Source: an uncultured Clostridia bacterium
GTDB taxonomy: Bacteria > Bacillota > Clostridia > Oscillospirales > Ruminococcaceae
Length of the DNA stretch: 47,889 bases
NCBI GenBank assembly: GCA_947625335.1
Contig: CANQNY010000005.1
Location: 1-47,889 of the forward strand
Direction of reading: 5' to 3'
The notes under the pieces were generated by a model. It searched no databases, was not told where the DNA came from, and saw nothing but the letters and a program-made list of their open reading frames with translations. A program made the position numbers and the translations under genes. Shown one piece after another: positions 1 through 9,031 of the stretch. Numbering within the stretch: the stretch's first letter is position 1; every line of letters begins with the position of its first letter.

Positions 1-180
1 TCTTCCCTCCCAGACAAACCCCTGCGCGTGAAAATCATTCACCCCGCATTCGTTTTTTTCAAGATAGCAGCTTCTGTGGTGCGGAGTGCCGCAAACAGGA
101 CAAACCGCAATATCGTCGCCCTCGTGGAGTTTTTTTCTGCACACGGGGCAGGTCTTATTTTCAAATCTGAACTCGTCCAT
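1..180 (-). CDS. RING-finger-like zinc-binding protein, N-terminal part (runs off left edge)
   Basis: The reading frame starts at an ATG at 180, preceded by AAAGGA at a 7-8 nt spacing, and stays open for 60 codons to base 1 without a stop. It begins MDEFRFENKTCPVC and carries a CPVC pair, a second CPVC pair about 15 residues later, then a HH..C and a further Cys. This is the cross-brace cysteine/histidine layout of the prokaryotic RING family 1 domain found at the N-terminus of many clostridial membrane proteins. Whatever follows (often membrane segments in this family) is outside the window. A good promoter lies upstream at 232-260. Function is unknown; family assignment is from motif recognition only. 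Confidence 0.72.
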   Translation of the reverse strand, partial: MDEFRFENKTCPVCRKKLHEGDDIAVCPVCGTPHHRSCYLEKNECGVNDFHAQGFVWEGR

Positions 181-231
181 AGAATTTTCCTTTCCCAACG
201 CTTTGAAGGGCATATACAACTATACATTATA

Positions 232-260
232 ATTATAACACATTTCCCTCAATATTTCAA
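232..260 (-). promoter_or_regulatory. sigma-A promoter of the RING-like gene
   Basis: Read on the minus strand, a -35 TTGAAA (260-255) and a -10 TATAAT (237-232) are separated by exactly 17 nt. Transcription would start near 225, giving a leader of about 45 nt. It lies just downstream of the terminators of the ribosomal operon, so this gene is probably transcribed independently. Confidence 0.7.
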
Positions 261-288
261 CCACATCTTCCGTTTTTTATACAAAAAT

Positions 289-306
289 CCCCTCCGCGCG
301 GAGGGG
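289..306 (-). terminator. second terminator of the ribosomal operon
   Basis: A perfect 18-nt GC-rich palindrome (CCCCTCCGC/GCGGAGGGG) is followed, in the minus direction, by ATTTTTGT. With the hairpin at 323-348 it makes a tandem stop after rplQ. Confidence 0.75.
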
Positions 307-322
307 AAATTATCCGAAAAAC

Positions 323-348
323 TTACCCCCTGCGCTTGCAGAGGGTAA
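323..348 (-). terminator. first terminator after rplQ
   Basis: An 11-bp stem (323-333 with 338-348, one G-U pair) closes a 4-nt loop and is followed on the minus strand by AGTTTTT. It begins 8 bases after the rplQ stop codon. Confidence 0.75.
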
Positions 349-356
349 AGAGTCTG

Positions 357-698
357 TTAAACCAACTCGATTATCGCCATTTCGGCAGCGTCGCCGCGGC
401 GCGGACCAAGCTTGTAAATTCTTGTGTAACCGCCGTTTCTTTCAGCGTACTTGGGAACTATCTCGTCAAAGAGTTTCTTTGCAACGGATTCCTTTGTGAT
501 GTAAGAATAAACCTGACGCTTTGTGTGCAGAGTGTTCGCCTTGCCGAGAGTAATCATCTTCTCAGCCTCCGCGCGAACCTCCTTTGCGCGGGTAACGGTA
601 GTTTCAATCTTTCCGTTTTCTAACAGAAACGTCACCATGCCTCTAAGCATAGCCTTTCTGTGGTCGCTGGTTCTGCCCAGCTTTCTTGAACCTGGCAT
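357..698 (-). CDS. rplQ: 50S ribosomal protein L17
   Basis: Large-subunit protein L17, which sits near the peptide exit tunnel. The 113-residue product opens [20 protein letters not shown], the hallmark L17 N-terminus, and ends with [16 protein letters not shown], as bacterial L17 does. The length matches the short Firmicutes form. It is the last gene of the ribosomal superoperon: rpoA ends 57 bases upstream, and two tandem terminators follow. This rpoA-rplQ order is the usual end of the alpha operon. Confidence 0.98.
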   Translation of the reverse strand: MPGSRKLGRTSDHRKAMLRGMVTFLLENGKIETTVTRAKEVRAEAEKMITLGKANTLHTKRQVYSYITKESVAKKLFDEIVPKYAERNGGYTRIYKLGPRRGDAAEMAIIELV

Positions 699-755
699 TG
701 TATTTTCTCCTTTCGGTAGAATTCATTTACGGCGCACTATGCGCCCGCCTAAAAA

Positions 756-1715
756 TCAGTTGTTTTCCTCCGAAGTCATAAGGTCGAAACCGAGAGAATT
801 CAGCTTTGCCCTTACCTCGTCGTAGGACTTCTTTCCGAGGTTTCTCACCTTCATCATATCCTCGGGTGACTTGTTTACGAGATCCTCGACCGTGTTTATC
901 CCCGCCCTCTTCAAGCAGTTGAAAGAACGCACCGAAAGCTCCAGCTCCTCGATAGTCATCTCGAGTACCTTGTCCTTGCGGCTTTCTTCCTTTGTCTCCA
1001 AAAGCTCCTGGGGGTTTGTATCGTCGGACAGTTCGGCAAACATCTGAAGTCTTTCAATAAGAATCTTCGCCGCGTAGGAAACAGCCTCCTTCGCGGAAAT
1101 AGTGCCGTCCGTCCAGATTTCGATAATCAGTTTCTCATAGTCGGTTCTCTGCCCGACGCGGGTGTTCTCAACGGTGTAATTGCACTTGAGAACAGGCGTG
1201 TAGATGCTGTCGATCGGAATAACGCCGATAACGGGCTGGAGCTGCGCCTTGTTTTGCTCAGCGGAGACATAGCCTCTGCCTCTGTCAAGCGTGATGTCCA
1301 TATACAGCTTTGCGTCCGCCGAAAGCGTCGCGATATGCATGCCTGGATCGAGAATTTCAACCTCCGAATCGGTCTTAATATCGCCCGCGGTGACCTCGCA
1401 CTCGCCCTCAGCTTTGATGTATATGGTCTTGGGAGCCTCGCCGTACATCTTCGCCCTGAGTCCCTTGATATTGAGAATTATTTCCGTAACGTCTTCCGTT
1501 ACGCCGGGAATAGTGGAAAATTCGTGCTGAACGCCGTCGATTTTAACGGACGTTGCGGCAACTCCCGGCAATGAGGAGAGTAAAACCCTTCTTAGGCTGT
1601 TGCCCAAAGTGTTTCCATATCCGCTCTGGAGAGGCTCCAGGACGAACATTCCATAAGTTCCGTCAGACCTTAATTTAAAGGTCTCAATGTTGAGCTTTTC
1701 AATTTTTTCAAGCAT
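756..1715 (-). CDS. rpoA: DNA-directed RNA polymerase alpha subunit
   Basis: The alpha subunit nucleates assembly of RNA polymerase; its C-terminal domain contacts UP elements and activators. The 319-residue protein shows the N-terminal dimerisation domain ([26 protein letters not shown] near residues 27-52), an acidic linker around 230-245, and a C-terminal helix-hairpin-helix domain ([22 protein letters not shown], then [11 protein letters not shown]). The ATG at 1715 has GGAGGG 7 nt upstream. It is separated from rpsD by 213 bases, the widest gap inside the alpha part of the operon. Confidence 0.98.
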   Translation of the reverse strand: MLEKIEKLNIETFKLRSDGTYGMFVLEPLQSGYGNTLGNSLRRVLLSSLPGVAATSVKIDGVQHEFSTIPGVTEDVTEIILNIKGLRAKMYGEAPKTIYIKAEGECEVTAGDIKTDSEVEILDPGMHIATLSADAKLYMDITLDRGRGYVSAEQNKAQLQPVIGVIPIDSIYTPVLKCNYTVENTRVGQRTDYEKLIIEIWTDGTISAKEAVSYAAKILIERLQMFAELSDDTNPQELLETKEESRKDKVLEMTIEELELSVRSFNCLKRAGINTVEDLVNKSPEDMMKVRNLGKKSYDEVRAKLNSLGFDLMTSEENN

Positions 1716-1928
1716 TTGGTAACCCTCCCACCAGCTTATCCTTCCGGTTAATTATCCTGTGCGTGACGCCGTATTCGTTGTTAATTTTAAATCATACTAT
1801 CCGAGCCGTTCGCAAAACAAAAAGCCCGCCCGTTTAATACAGTATTGACGGAAATAACGCGGCGCAAACACCGCGCCACAATATGAATTAAAAATAACTG
1901 CACTAAATATCTGTATGCTAAAAAGCAA
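1716..1928 (-). other. 213-bp intergenic spacer between rpsD and rpoA
   Basis: No coding region seen. On the minus strand it contains a GC-rich stem-loop (about 1857-1877, GGCGC/GCGCC arms) and an AT-rich stretch closer to rpoA. The hairpin has no clear U-tract, so it is not a convincing terminator. I found no promoter with both boxes at proper spacing. It could be a processing site or an internal regulatory leader. Confidence 0.4.
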
Positions 1929-2534
1929 TTATTTAGAATACAGCTCGATAATCAAATGCTCGGCGATCTCGTAATCAAGATCCTCGCGCTGGAAGAGACG
2001 TGTAACCTTAGCAGTCTGCTTTTCCTTGTCAACGTCAAGCCACATGGGAGTGAGTCTTCCGCCCGCAACTTCCGCTATTTGCTCAAATTTCTTGCTCTTC
2101 TTGCTCTGCTCTCTGAGAGTGATAGTGTCTCCCACCTTTACTCTGTAAGAGGGAATGTCCACTCTCTTGCCGTTCACACAGAAATGACCGTGAGTTACAA
2201 GCTGACGAGCCTCGCGGCGGGTCGTAGCCATACCCATTCTGAAAACGATGTTATCAAGGCGTGATTCGAGAAGTCTCAGCAGGTTTTCACCCGCGATACC
2301 CTCTTCCTTGGTGGCAAGCTCGTAATAGTGATAGAACTGCTTTTCAAGAACGCCGTAGATGAACTTCAGCTTCTGCTTTTCCTTCAGCTGCTGACCGTAT
2401 TCGGAAACCTTCTTGCGGCGTGCGCCGTCCTTCTGAAATCTCTTGGACTTCTTATTCTCGGAATATCCGAGCACAGCAGGGCTGATATCCAGACTTCTGC
2501 ATTTTTTCAAAATGGGGTCGCGATTTACTGCCAT
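1929..2534 (-). CDS. rpsD: 30S ribosomal protein S4
   Basis: Primary 16S rRNA-binding protein of the small subunit. The 201-residue product begins MAVNRDPILKKCRSLDISPAVLG and contains the S4 RNA-binding domain (LESRLDNIVFRMGMA, then RREARQLVTHGHFCVNG). I start it at the ATG at 2534 and not at the upstream in-frame ATG at 2558, because ACGGAGGA precedes 2534 at proper spacing and homologues begin here. Only one Cys is present in the N-terminal stretch, so this is the zinc-free form. It follows rpsK in the alpha operon. Confidence 0.96.
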   Translation of the reverse strand: MAVNRDPILKKCRSLDISPAVLGYSENKKSKRFQKDGARRKKVSEYGQQLKEKQKLKFIYGVLEKQFYHYYELATKEEGIAGENLLRLLESRLDNIVFRMGMATTRREARQLVTHGHFCVNGKRVDIPSYRVKVGDTITLREQSKKSKKFEQIAEVAGGRLTPMWLDVDKEKQTAKVTRLFQREDLDYEIAEHLIIELYSK

Positions 2535-2616
2535 AGTATAAAATCCTCCGTTAATCAATTAAAAATATCGGTAACCACCGACGCCGAGCAAACGTGCGCT
2601 CGGTTGCATTTTTCCG

Positions 2617-3012
2617 TCAGACGCGTCTTCTCTTGGGGGGACGGCATCCGTTGTGCGGAATGGGCGTAACGTCCTTGATAAGCTTTACCTCAAGTCCCGC
2701 CGCCTGGAGCGCGCGGATAGCCGCCTCGCGTCCCTGACCCGGACCCTTAACGTAAACCTCAACAGTCTTCAGACCGTGTTCCATAGCCGCCTTTGCCGCA
2801 ACATCAGCCGCGGTCTGCGCCGCAAACGGTGTGGACTTTCTCGAGCCTCTGAAACCCAATCCTCCCGCGGAAGCCCACGAAAGAGCATTTCCCTGAAGAT
2901 CGGTGATAGTGACTATGGTATTGTTGAAAGTGGACTGGATATGTGCCGCGCCGTTTTCAACGTTCTTGCGCTCACGGCGTCTGCGAACGACTTGTTTTTT
3001 AGCTTGAGCCAT
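2617..3012 (-). CDS. rpsK: 30S ribosomal protein S11
   Basis: S11 lines the platform of the 30S subunit near the E-site mRNA. The 131-residue protein has the expected basic N-terminus ([14 protein letters not shown]), the [19 protein letters not shown] core and the C-terminal [17 protein letters not shown]. Length is normal for bacteria (about 129). It lies 24 bases after rpsM in the standard rpsM-rpsK-rpsD-rpoA-rplQ order. Confidence 0.98.
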   Translation of the reverse strand: MAQAKKQVVRRRRERKNVENGAAHIQSTFNNTIVTITDLQGNALSWASAGGLGFRGSRKSTPFAAQTAADVAAKAAMEHGLKTVEVYVKGPGQGREAAIRALQAAGLEVKLIKDVTPIPHNGCRPPKRRRV

Positions 3013-3036
3013 TTTTAATTAAAACCGCCTTTCCTG

Positions 3037-3408
3037 TTACTTCTTCTTGTTAGCAATGGTCTTCTTCGGACCCTTGCGGGTTCTGGCGTTGGTCTTTGTG
3101 CGCTGACCGCGAACGGGCAGACCCTTGCGATGACGGGTGCCGCGATAGCAGTTTATCTCGACCAGACGCTTGATGTTCAAAGCGACCATTCTTCTCAGAT
3201 CGCCCTCGACAACATAACCGTCCTTGTCGATAACATCGCGGATTTTTGCCTCCTCGTCATCGGTAAGATCCTTAACGCGGGTGTCGGGATTTACTCCCGC
3301 CTTTGCCAGAATATCATTCGCGGACTTTCTGCCGATACCGTAAACGTAGGTAAGACCTATTTCTACGCGCTTTTCCTTAGGCAGGTCCACACCAGCAATT
3401 CTTGCCAT
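3037..3408 (-). CDS. rpsM: 30S ribosomal protein S13
   Basis: Head protein of the 30S subunit that touches the P-site tRNA through its basic tail. The product (123 residues) opens [21 protein letters not shown] and includes the helix-turn [16 protein letters not shown], the [21 protein letters not shown] motif and a Lys/Arg-rich end. The start has AGGAGG upstream. It follows rpmJ as in nearly all bacteria. Confidence 0.98.
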   Translation of the reverse strand: MARIAGVDLPKEKRVEIGLTYVYGIGRKSANDILAKAGVNPDTRVKDLTDDEEAKIRDVIDKDGYVVEGDLRRMVALNIKRLVEINCYRGTRHRKGLPVRGQRTKTNARTRKGPKKTIANKKK

Positions 3409-3437
3409 TCTCTTTCCTCCTCTGTTCGGAATAGGGA

Positions 3438-3551
3438 TTAACCCTGTCTTTGTTTGTGCTTGGGTTCAACACAAATAACCATAACTTTACCCTTGCGCTT
3501 GATGACCTTGCACTTATCGCACATGGGTTTTACCGAAGGTCTAACTTTCAT
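3438..3551 (-). CDS. rpmJ: 50S ribosomal protein L36 (zinc-ribbon form)
   Basis: A short 37-codon gene, easy to miss. It reads [20 protein letters not shown] and goes on to a [13 protein letters not shown] tail, the canonical L36 with its C-x2-C ... C ... H zinc ligands all present. AAGGAGGG sits 7-8 nt before the ATG at 3551. It lies between infA and rpsM, its usual place. Presence of the CCCH ligands makes this the zinc-binding paralogue; a zinc-free copy would be expected elsewhere only if the organism has a Zur response. Confidence 0.96.
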   Translation of the reverse strand: MKVRPSVKPMCDKCKVIKRKGKVMVICVEPKHKQRQG

Positions 3552-3589
3552 CGTAATACCCTCCTTAAAGGTAAACTAAATTGCCGCAG

Positions 3590-3808
3590 TCACTTGGCGC
3601 GCCATGTGATTCTGCCTTTGGTAAGATCATAGGGAGACATCTCCACAGTAACCTTGTCGCCCGGCAGAATGCGAATGAAGTTCATACGCAGCTTGCCGCT
3701 GATATGCGCTAAGATCTGATGTCCGTTTGAAAGCTCCACCTTAAACTGAGCGTTAGGCAGCGCCTCGAGAATTGTCCCCTCTACTTCCAATACATCTTCT
3801 TTAGACAA
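3590..3808 (-). CDS. infA: translation initiation factor IF-1
   Basis: IF-1 is an OB-fold protein that blocks the ribosomal A site during initiation. The 72-residue product ([19 protein letters not shown], then [20 protein letters not shown], ending [10 protein letters not shown]) is typical. The start is a TTG at 3808, chosen because AGGAG lies about 10 nt upstream and the length then equals the family norm; the longer in-frame ATG at 3850 would overlap the upstream KOW gene and add a non-homologous basic stretch. Use of TTG for such a highly expressed gene is slightly unusual. Confidence 0.95.
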   Translation of the reverse strand: MSKEDVLEVEGTILEALPNAQFKVELSNGHQILAHISGKLRMNFIRILPGDKVTVEMSPYDLTKGRITWRAK

Positions 3809-3813
3809 GCGAT

Positions 3814-4068
3814 TCACTCTCCTGTAACGTGCTCTTGCGCGAACGCCCAAAGCGTCTGCCGCAGCTTTTTGTCCGTAAGCCCCGAAAGCTCGATAAAGCC
3901 CCCGGTCGCCCGAACGTGCCTTGAGTTCTTTTTCTTTGGGAACGCAAGCTTTCGCTCTTTCCCATCGGCTAGATAAAAGTAGCCGTTTTCAGCCGCACAC
4001 ACCAGCATAAAACGCCCGCTGTCGTGACCTGCGCGGCTTATAACCACACTTCCGACGCGAATATCCAT
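3814..4068 (-). CDS. KOW-domain RNA-binding protein (L14e-like)
   Basis: An 84-residue basic protein beginning [20 protein letters not shown]. The N-terminal half matches a KOW/SH3-like fold (VGSVVxSxxGxDxG, then [19 protein letters not shown]), as in archaeal/eukaryotic L14e and the small KOW proteins that many Clostridia encode between map and infA. Its ATG overlaps the map stop codon by one base (TAATG), implying translational coupling. A role on the ribosome or in early translation is inferred from structure type and position; no specific function is established that I know of. Confidence 0.8.
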   Translation of the reverse strand: MDIRVGSVVISRAGHDSGRFMLVCAAENGYFYLADGKERKLAFPKKKNSRHVRATGGFIELSGLTDKKLRQTLWAFAQEHVTGE

Positions 4069-4823
4069 TAGTGGCTCTCCAATGTAAGAATTATCGGTTC
4101 GCCCGCGGTAATGGCGATGGTATGCTCGAAATGGCAGGACAAACTCCCGTCCGTCGTCACCACCGTCCACTTATCGCCGAGTATATTCACCCGCCGCGAG
4201 TGGGAATTCACCATGGGTTCTACGGCGATCGTCATACCCGCAAGCAGCCTCGGTCCGTGACCCGCGCGTCCCTCGTTCGGGACTTCGGGGTCTTCGTGCA
4301 TTTCGCGCCCTATTCCGTGACCGATAAACTTCTCCGCGCAGGCGTACCCGCCCTCCTCTACGTGAGACTGAATAGCGTGGGAAATATCGCCTATGCGGTT
4401 GCCCTCGACAGCCATTTCAATGCCCTTGTAGAGAGCCTCTTCGGTGAATTTCATCAGCCGTTCAGCCTCCTCGGACACCTTCCCGACCTTAAATGTCTTG
4501 GTATTATCGCCCATAAAACCGTTAAGCTCCGCCACAATGTCGCAGGAAATTATATCCCCCTCTTTAAGGATCTTAGTCTTTGACGGAATTCCGTGAATAA
4601 GCTCCTCGTTCACCGAAAAGCAATTATGCCCCGGAAACCCTCCGTAACCCTTGCAAGGGGAGTGCCCGCCCTTGGACACAACGTAATCGTTGACTATCTT
4701 GTCAAGTTCCCACGTCGAAATGCCCGCAACGGCGTTTTTCCCCGCGAGTGCCAAAGCCTGCGCCGCAAGCTCGCCCGCTTTCATCATGCCTTTAAGCTCT
4801 GTCGGATTTTTGATTTGAATCAT
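4068..4823 (-). CDS. map: methionine aminopeptidase, type I
   Basis: Removes the N-terminal methionine from new proteins; a cytosolic dinuclear metal enzyme. The 251-residue protein has the type I signatures: CKGYGGFPGHNCFSVNEELIHGIP, SCDIVAELNGFMGDNTKTF with the two metal-binding aspartates, GHGIGREMHEDPEVPN with the metal-binding His, and the late Glu ligands (AVEPMV, and HFEHTIAIT). The length is normal. It starts 6 bases after adk and is followed by the overlapping KOW gene. Confidence 0.97.
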   Translation of the reverse strand: MIQIKNPTELKGMMKAGELAAQALALAGKNAVAGISTWELDKIVNDYVVSKGGHSPCKGYGGFPGHNCFSVNEELIHGIPSKTKILKEGDIISCDIVAELNGFMGDNTKTFKVGKVSEEAERLMKFTEEALYKGIEMAVEGNRIGDISHAIQSHVEEGGYACAEKFIGHGIGREMHEDPEVPNEGRAGHGPRLLAGMTIAVEPMVNSHSRRVNILGDKWTVVTTDGSLSCHFEHTIAITAGEPIILTLESH

Positions 4824-4829
4824 TGGTAA

Positions 4830-5462
4830 TTAACCCTTTATTGCCGCCAGAGTAAGCCGCGAGGTTTCTGCAATCTCGTTCTGACCCTGAACGGTTACCA
4901 GCTTTCCGCGGGACAAGTAGTAATCCTTAAGCGGAGCTGTTTTCTCATGATATGTTTTAAGTCTCGCCTGAACGGTTTCGGGCTTGTCGTCTATTCGCTG
5001 TACAACCTTCGCGCCGCACGCGTCGCAAATGCCCTCGACCTTTGTCGGCTTGAACTTGATGTGATAGGAGTTTCCGCAGCCCTCGCAGACGCGTCTGCCC
5101 GACATTCTCGCTGTAATAGCGTCGTCGGGAACATCAATCTCGATGACCTTGTCAATTCTAACTCCCATTTTTTCGAGAGCCTCCGCCTGAGCTACCGTTC
5201 TGGGGAAACCATCGAGAATAAAGCCGTTTTTCGCGTCGTCCTGGGCAATTCTGTCCTTGAGGATGCCTATAACAACCTCGTCGGGGACAAGCTCGCCCTT
5301 ATCCATATAATCCTTAGCCGCAAGACCCGCCGCAGTACCGTTTTTCACAGCCTCGCGGAGCATATTTCCCGTAGAAATAGCGGGAATATTCAGTTCCTTG
5401 CAGACTACCTCGGCTTGTGTGCCTTTGCCCGCGCCCGGAGCGCCCAAAAAAATCATATTCAT
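4830..5462 (-). CDS. adk: adenylate kinase
   Basis: Interconverts ATP + AMP and 2 ADP. The 210-residue protein has the P-loop GAPGAGKGTQAE at residues 7-18, the AMP-binding DGFPRTVAQAEAL segment and the long-form LID domain. The LID carries C-x2-C ... C-x2-C (CEGCG and CDACG), so it should bind structural zinc, as in Gram-positive adenylate kinases. Position between secY and map is standard for Firmicutes. Confidence 0.98.
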   Translation of the reverse strand: MNMIFLGAPGAGKGTQAEVVCKELNIPAISTGNMLREAVKNGTAAGLAAKDYMDKGELVPDEVVIGILKDRIAQDDAKNGFILDGFPRTVAQAEALEKMGVRIDKVIEIDVPDDAITARMSGRRVCEGCGNSYHIKFKPTKVEGICDACGAKVVQRIDDKPETVQARLKTYHEKTAPLKDYYLSRGKLVTVQGQNEIAETSRLTLAAIKG

Positions 5463-5507
5463 AGTGTACTCCTTAATCGACGTGTACCTTCTTCAAAGAA
5501 CCCCTCG

Positions 5508-6866
5508 TCAGTCGAGGAATCCCGGGTGATGACGCATCATTATCTGGCTTTCAAGCGAGCGTACCGTTTCGAGTGCAACGCCAACAACGATAAGCAGCGA
5601 CGTACCGCCGAGCGATAGGCTCGAGAAGTTCGGATTTATCCACGAAAGAATTATAGGGAAAATCGCGATAATTCCGAGGAAAATCGCGCCGAAAAGCGTG
5701 ATTTTGTTAAGCGAATTGTAAATGAAATCCGAAGTGGGCTTGCCGGGACGATAACCCGGTATCGCGCCGTTGTTTTTCTTCAGATTGTTTGCGATTTCCA
5801 CAGGATTATAGGTTATCGCAACATAGAAATAGTTGAACGCGATAATAAGAACGAAGTAAATTATCGCGTACGCGGGAGAAGTTGTTCTGAAAAATCTTGC
5901 AACGCCCTCCCAGAAACTGTGACCGCTTGAGCCGTCTCCCGTGATGTGGAAGAAGAACAGAATGGTCTGCGGGAGCGACATAAGCGACATCGCGAAAATT
6001 ATCGGCATAACGCCCGACATTGCAACCTTAATCGGAATGTGCGTGGACTGTCCGCCGTACATTTTTCGCCCGACAACGCGTTTTGCGTACTGAACTGGAA
6101 TTCTTCGCTCGGCGTTGGTCATAAAGATTACAAACCACACCATCGCCGCGAAAATAACGACTACCAGCGCCACGAAGATGATGTTCTTCATATCCGACTT
6201 GCAAAGCGCGATAAAGTCCCCGATTGACTGCGGAAGTCTTGCGACGATACCCGCAAACAGGATCATGGAAATACCGTTTCCGATGCCCTTTTCGTTAATT
6301 CTGTCGCCAAGCCAGATGATTACCGACGCGCCCGCCACAAAGCAGGCGATTATCGTAATAGCCGACAGCACGATAGAAAACGTGTCGCTGTTGCCGTCGC
6401 GCACATCGCCGTATCTCAAAATCGCGGTGTGAACGCCGTTGTTATCGTTTATGCCGTTTCTGAGCGTGAAGTAAAACGCTGTCGCCTGGAATATCGCTAT
6501 GCCCAGCGACGCGAACTTTGTTATCATATTCAGCTTTTTCCTGCCCTCTTCGCCCTCTTTTGAGAGTCTTTCAAGCGGAGGTATCGCCACCGTCAAAAGC
6601 TGGATAATGATGGACGCGTTGATGTACGGGGTAATGGACATCGCAAGCAAAGTTCCCTTTCCGAGCGCGCCGCCCGTCATAACATCGAGGTAATTCAGCA
6701 GCGACGCCCCCGAAGTCATCTGAGCTATCGCGCTGTTGTCAAGAAACGGGACAAAAATGTTTGAACCGAGCCTGAACAGGACGAGGATAAACAGCGTGTA
6801 CAGTATCTTTTTTCGCAGCTGCGCGTCTACCCACGCGTTGCGAAAGACCGTAAGCATACCGTTCAT
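5508..6866 (-). CDS. secY: protein translocase subunit SecY
   Basis: Pore-forming subunit of the Sec translocon, an integral membrane protein with ten predicted spans. The 452-residue protein contains the plug/TM2 region (MSITPYINASIIIQLLTVAIPPLE), the GIGNGISMILFAGIVARLP loop near the middle, the KRVVGRKMYGGQSTHIPIKVAMSGVMPIIFA segment and the RPGKPTSDF loop before TM9. Its start codon overlaps the rplO stop (TAATG). Length is a little above the usual 430 owing to a longer periplasmic loop around residues 145-165. Confidence 0.97.
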   Translation of the reverse strand: MNGMLTVFRNAWVDAQLRKKILYTLFILVLFRLGSNIFVPFLDNSAIAQMTSGASLLNYLDVMTGGALGKGTLLAMSITPYINASIIIQLLTVAIPPLERLSKEGEEGRKKLNMITKFASLGIAIFQATAFYFTLRNGINDNNGVHTAILRYGDVRDGNSDTFSIVLSAITIIACFVAGASVIIWLGDRINEKGIGNGISMILFAGIVARLPQSIGDFIALCKSDMKNIIFVALVVVIFAAMVWFVIFMTNAERRIPVQYAKRVVGRKMYGGQSTHIPIKVAMSGVMPIIFAMSLMSLPQTILFFFHITGDGSSGHSFWEGVARFFRTTSPAYAIIYFVLIIAFNYFYVAITYNPVEIANNLKKNNGAIPGYRPGKPTSDFIYNSLNKITLFGAIFLGIIAIFPIILSWINPNFSSLSLGGTSLLIVVGVALETVRSLESQIMMRHHPGFLD

Positions 6867-7309
6867 TAAACCACCTCTGCCTTTCCGCCCGCCTTTTCAA
6901 TTTTTTCCTGAGCGGCAGCCGTAAACTTTACCGCCTTAACGGTAAGGCTCTTGGTAAGCTCGCCGTTGCCGAGAATTTTAACGCCGTCTTTAGCGTCCTT
7001 AATCGCGCCGCTTGCAATAAGAGCCTCGGCGTCAACCACCGCGCCGCTCTCAAATCTCTTATCAAGCTCGCTTACGTTTACCGTTGCGAATTCCAAAGCG
7101 AAGATGTTGTTGAACCCTCTCTTAGGCATTCTTCTCTGGAGCGGCATCTGACCGCCCTCAAAGCCCGGTCTTATCGACCCGCCGGAACGTGCCTTCTGAC
7201 CTTTATGACCCTTGCCCGCGGTCTTACCCTGACCGGAGCCGTGACCGCGTCCGATGCGCTTTACGTCCTTAACGGAACCCGCGGCGGGCTGTAATTCGTG
7301 CAGTTTCAT
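6866..7309 (-). CDS. rplO: 50S ribosomal protein L15
   Basis: L15 binds 23S rRNA and helps late assembly of the large subunit. The product (147 residues) opens [22 protein letters not shown] and contains the glycine/lysine-rich [17 protein letters not shown] arm, followed by [19 protein letters not shown], the diagnostic L15 pattern. Its stop overlaps the secY start. Confidence 0.98.
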   Translation of the reverse strand: MKLHELQPAAGSVKDVKRIGRGHGSGQGKTAGKGHKGQKARSGGSIRPGFEGGQMPLQRRMPKRGFNNIFALEFATVNVSELDKRFESGAVVDAEALIASGAIKDAKDGVKILGNGELTKSLTVKAVKFTAAAQEKIEKAGGKAEVV

Positions 7310-7381
7310 TCCTTTGCACCCCCTGATTATTTGTTATAGAAAATCTTCCGCGCTCCTGCGCGAAATTCGGTCGGACAGACC

Positions 7382-7558
7382 TTATACCTCTTCAACCTTT
7401 ACAAGGTGAGCGATAACTCTGATCTTGCCCTTTGTAGCCTCGTTATCGGGCTGAACCGTCTCGGAATTCACCTTACGCAGACCCAACGCGTGCGCGGTGG
7501 CGATCTGGTTCTTCTTGCAGCTGTTCAACGAACGCACAAGAGTAATTTTCAAAGCCAT
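7382..7558 (-). CDS. rpmD: 50S ribosomal protein L30
   Basis: A 58-codon gene reading MALKITLVRSLNSCKKNQI, then ATAHALGLRKVNSETVQPDN, ending LVKVEEV. The (I/V)xLVRS opening and LGLRKVNxxV core identify bacterial L30. GGAGGAGATAATC precedes the ATG. It lies between rpsE and rplO as expected for the spc operon. The usual SxIGRxxxQ stretch is replaced by SCKKNQIATA, a modest divergence. Confidence 0.95.
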   Translation of the reverse strand: MALKITLVRSLNSCKKNQIATAHALGLRKVNSETVQPDNEATKGKIRVIAHLVKVEEV

Positions 7559-7580
7559 GATTATCTCCTCCTACGCCGTA

Positions 7581-8075
7581 TTAAAGATCCTTAACGCTCT
7601 TGCCTCTGAGAGCCGCAACTTCTTCCGCAGTTCTCAGCGCGGTAAGACCCGCCATTGTCGCGCGGACAACGTTGCAGGGGTTGTTGGAACGCAGCGACTT
7701 TGTACGGATATTCTTGATACCCGCCATTTCAATCACCGCACGCACAGGACCGCCCGCGATAACGCCCGTACCCTCGGGAGCGGGACGCATAAGCACCGCG
7801 CCTGCGCCAAACTTGCCCGTAATCTCGTGGGGAATGGTGCTCCCCTTAAGAGCTATCTTGTGAAGATTTTTCTTCGCGTCGTCAATTCCCTTGCGAATAG
7901 CGTCGGGAACTTCGTTGGATTTGCCCATACCGAAACCTACTGTGCCCTTTCCGTCACCCACAACGACCAGCGCGGAGAATTTCATAATACGTCCGCCCTT
8001 TACGGTCTTTGAAACGCGGTTTATAGCAACAACCTTTTCGGAGAGCTCGTTTTCGTTATTTTCGTAATTAGCCAA
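7581..8075 (-). CDS. rpsE: 30S ribosomal protein S5
   Basis: S5 contributes to mRNA helicase activity and decoding accuracy. The 164-residue product contains the double-stranded RNA-binding fold ([21 protein letters not shown], then [20 protein letters not shown]) and the C-terminal S5 domain ([16 protein letters not shown]). The start is taken as TTG at 8075: AGGAGG lies 8 nt upstream, and the reading frame farther upstream overlaps rplR. An ATG nearby is in a different frame. Confidence 0.95.
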   Translation of the reverse strand: MANYENNENELSEKVVAINRVSKTVKGGRIMKFSALVVVGDGKGTVGFGMGKSNEVPDAIRKGIDDAKKNLHKIALKGSTIPHEITGKFGAGAVLMRPAPEGTGVIAGGPVRAVIEMAGIKNIRTKSLRSNNPCNVVRATMAGLTALRTAEEVAALRGKSVKDL

Positions 8076-8091
8076 GTCATTTCCCTCCTTA

Positions 8092-8451
8092 TCAGAAATT
8101 AAGTCCGCCTTCGCGCGCGCCCTCGGCAAGAGCCGCAACTCTGCCGTGGTACACATAGCCGCCTCTGTCGAATACGACGTCGGTAATGCCCTTTGCCTTT
8201 GCCTTCTCGGCAATCATCTGACCGACCTTCTTTGCAGCCTCAACGTTTCCGCCGTACTGACCAAAGCCCTTTTCTGTAGAGGACGCCGCAGCCAGAGTAA
8301 CACCGTTTACGTCATCGATAATCTGAGCGTAAATGTGCATGGAAGAACGGAAAACATTAAGTCTCGGACATTCGGGAGTGCCGGTGATCTTAGAGCGAAC
8401 ACGCTTATGACGGCGCAGTCTGCTCTTGTTCTTATCAATAGATTTAACCAT
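8092..8451 (-). CDS. rplR: 50S ribosomal protein L18
   Basis: L18 carries 5S rRNA into the central protuberance. The 119-residue protein has the basic N-terminus ([27 protein letters not shown]), HIYAQIIDD, and the C-terminal [25 protein letters not shown], all typical. It lies between rplF and rpsE. Confidence 0.98.
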   Translation of the reverse strand: MVKSIDKNKSRLRRHKRVRSKITGTPECPRLNVFRSSMHIYAQIIDDVNGVTLAAASSTEKGFGQYGGNVEAAKKVGQMIAEKAKAKGITDVVFDRGGYVYHGRVAALAEGAREGGLNF

Positions 8452-8469
8452 TTTTCTTCAGTCCTTTCC

Positions 8470-9015
8470 TTACTTCTTACCCTTGCCGGCTTTACCTTCC
8501 TTGCGGCGGATAACCTCGTCGGCGTACTTAATGCCCTTGCCCTTGTAAGGCTCGGGAGGACGCTTTCCTCTTATCTCGGACGCCATCTGTCCGACTTTCT
8601 GCTTATCGATGCCGCAAACAACTATCTTGTTGGGAGACGGTACTTCAAGCTTGATGTCGTCGGTGTCCTCAACTTCTACCTTGTGAGAGAAACCGAGATT
8701 CATAACGACCTTTTTGCCCTGTTTCTCGCATCTGAAACCTACGCCGTTTATCTCCAGCTCTTTCTTAAAGCCCTCTGTAACGCCCACAACCATATTGTGG
8801 ATAAGCGTTCTCGTAAGACCGTGAAGAGATTTGGAAAGGTTCTCGTCATCGGGGCGTTTTACGATTATCTCCGCGCCCTCCTGCGAGATATTCATAAGAT
8901 GATTGAATTCCTTGGTGATTGTCCCTTTGGGACCCTTGACTGTTACAACCGGTCCGTCGATTTTCACATCAACGCCCGCAGGAATAGCAACAGGCATTCT
9001 TCCTATTCTTGACAT
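8470..9015 (-). CDS. rplF: 50S ribosomal protein L6
   Basis: L6 sits near the factor-binding site of the 50S subunit. I start the gene at the ATG at 9015 ([17 protein letters not shown]), which has AGGAGG upstream and gives the usual ~180 residues; the in-frame extension to 9066 overlaps rpsH and has no L6 homology. The C-terminus carries [26 protein letters not shown], the L6 signature. Confidence 0.97.
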   Translation of the reverse strand: MSRIGRMPVAIPAGVDVKIDGPVVTVKGPKGTITKEFNHLMNISQEGAEIIVKRPDDENLSKSLHGLTRTLIHNMVVGVTEGFKKELEINGVGFRCEKQGKKVVMNLGFSHKVEVEDTDDIKLEVPSPNKIVVCGIDKQKVGQMASEIRGKRPPEPYKGKGIKYADEVIRRKEGKAGKGKK

Positions 9016-9031
9016 ATTACCATTCCTCCTA

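Noticed and set aside
8146-9012. 288-codon plus-strand frame opposite rplF/rplR
   Set aside because: Lies entirely antisense to two certain ribosomal protein genes.
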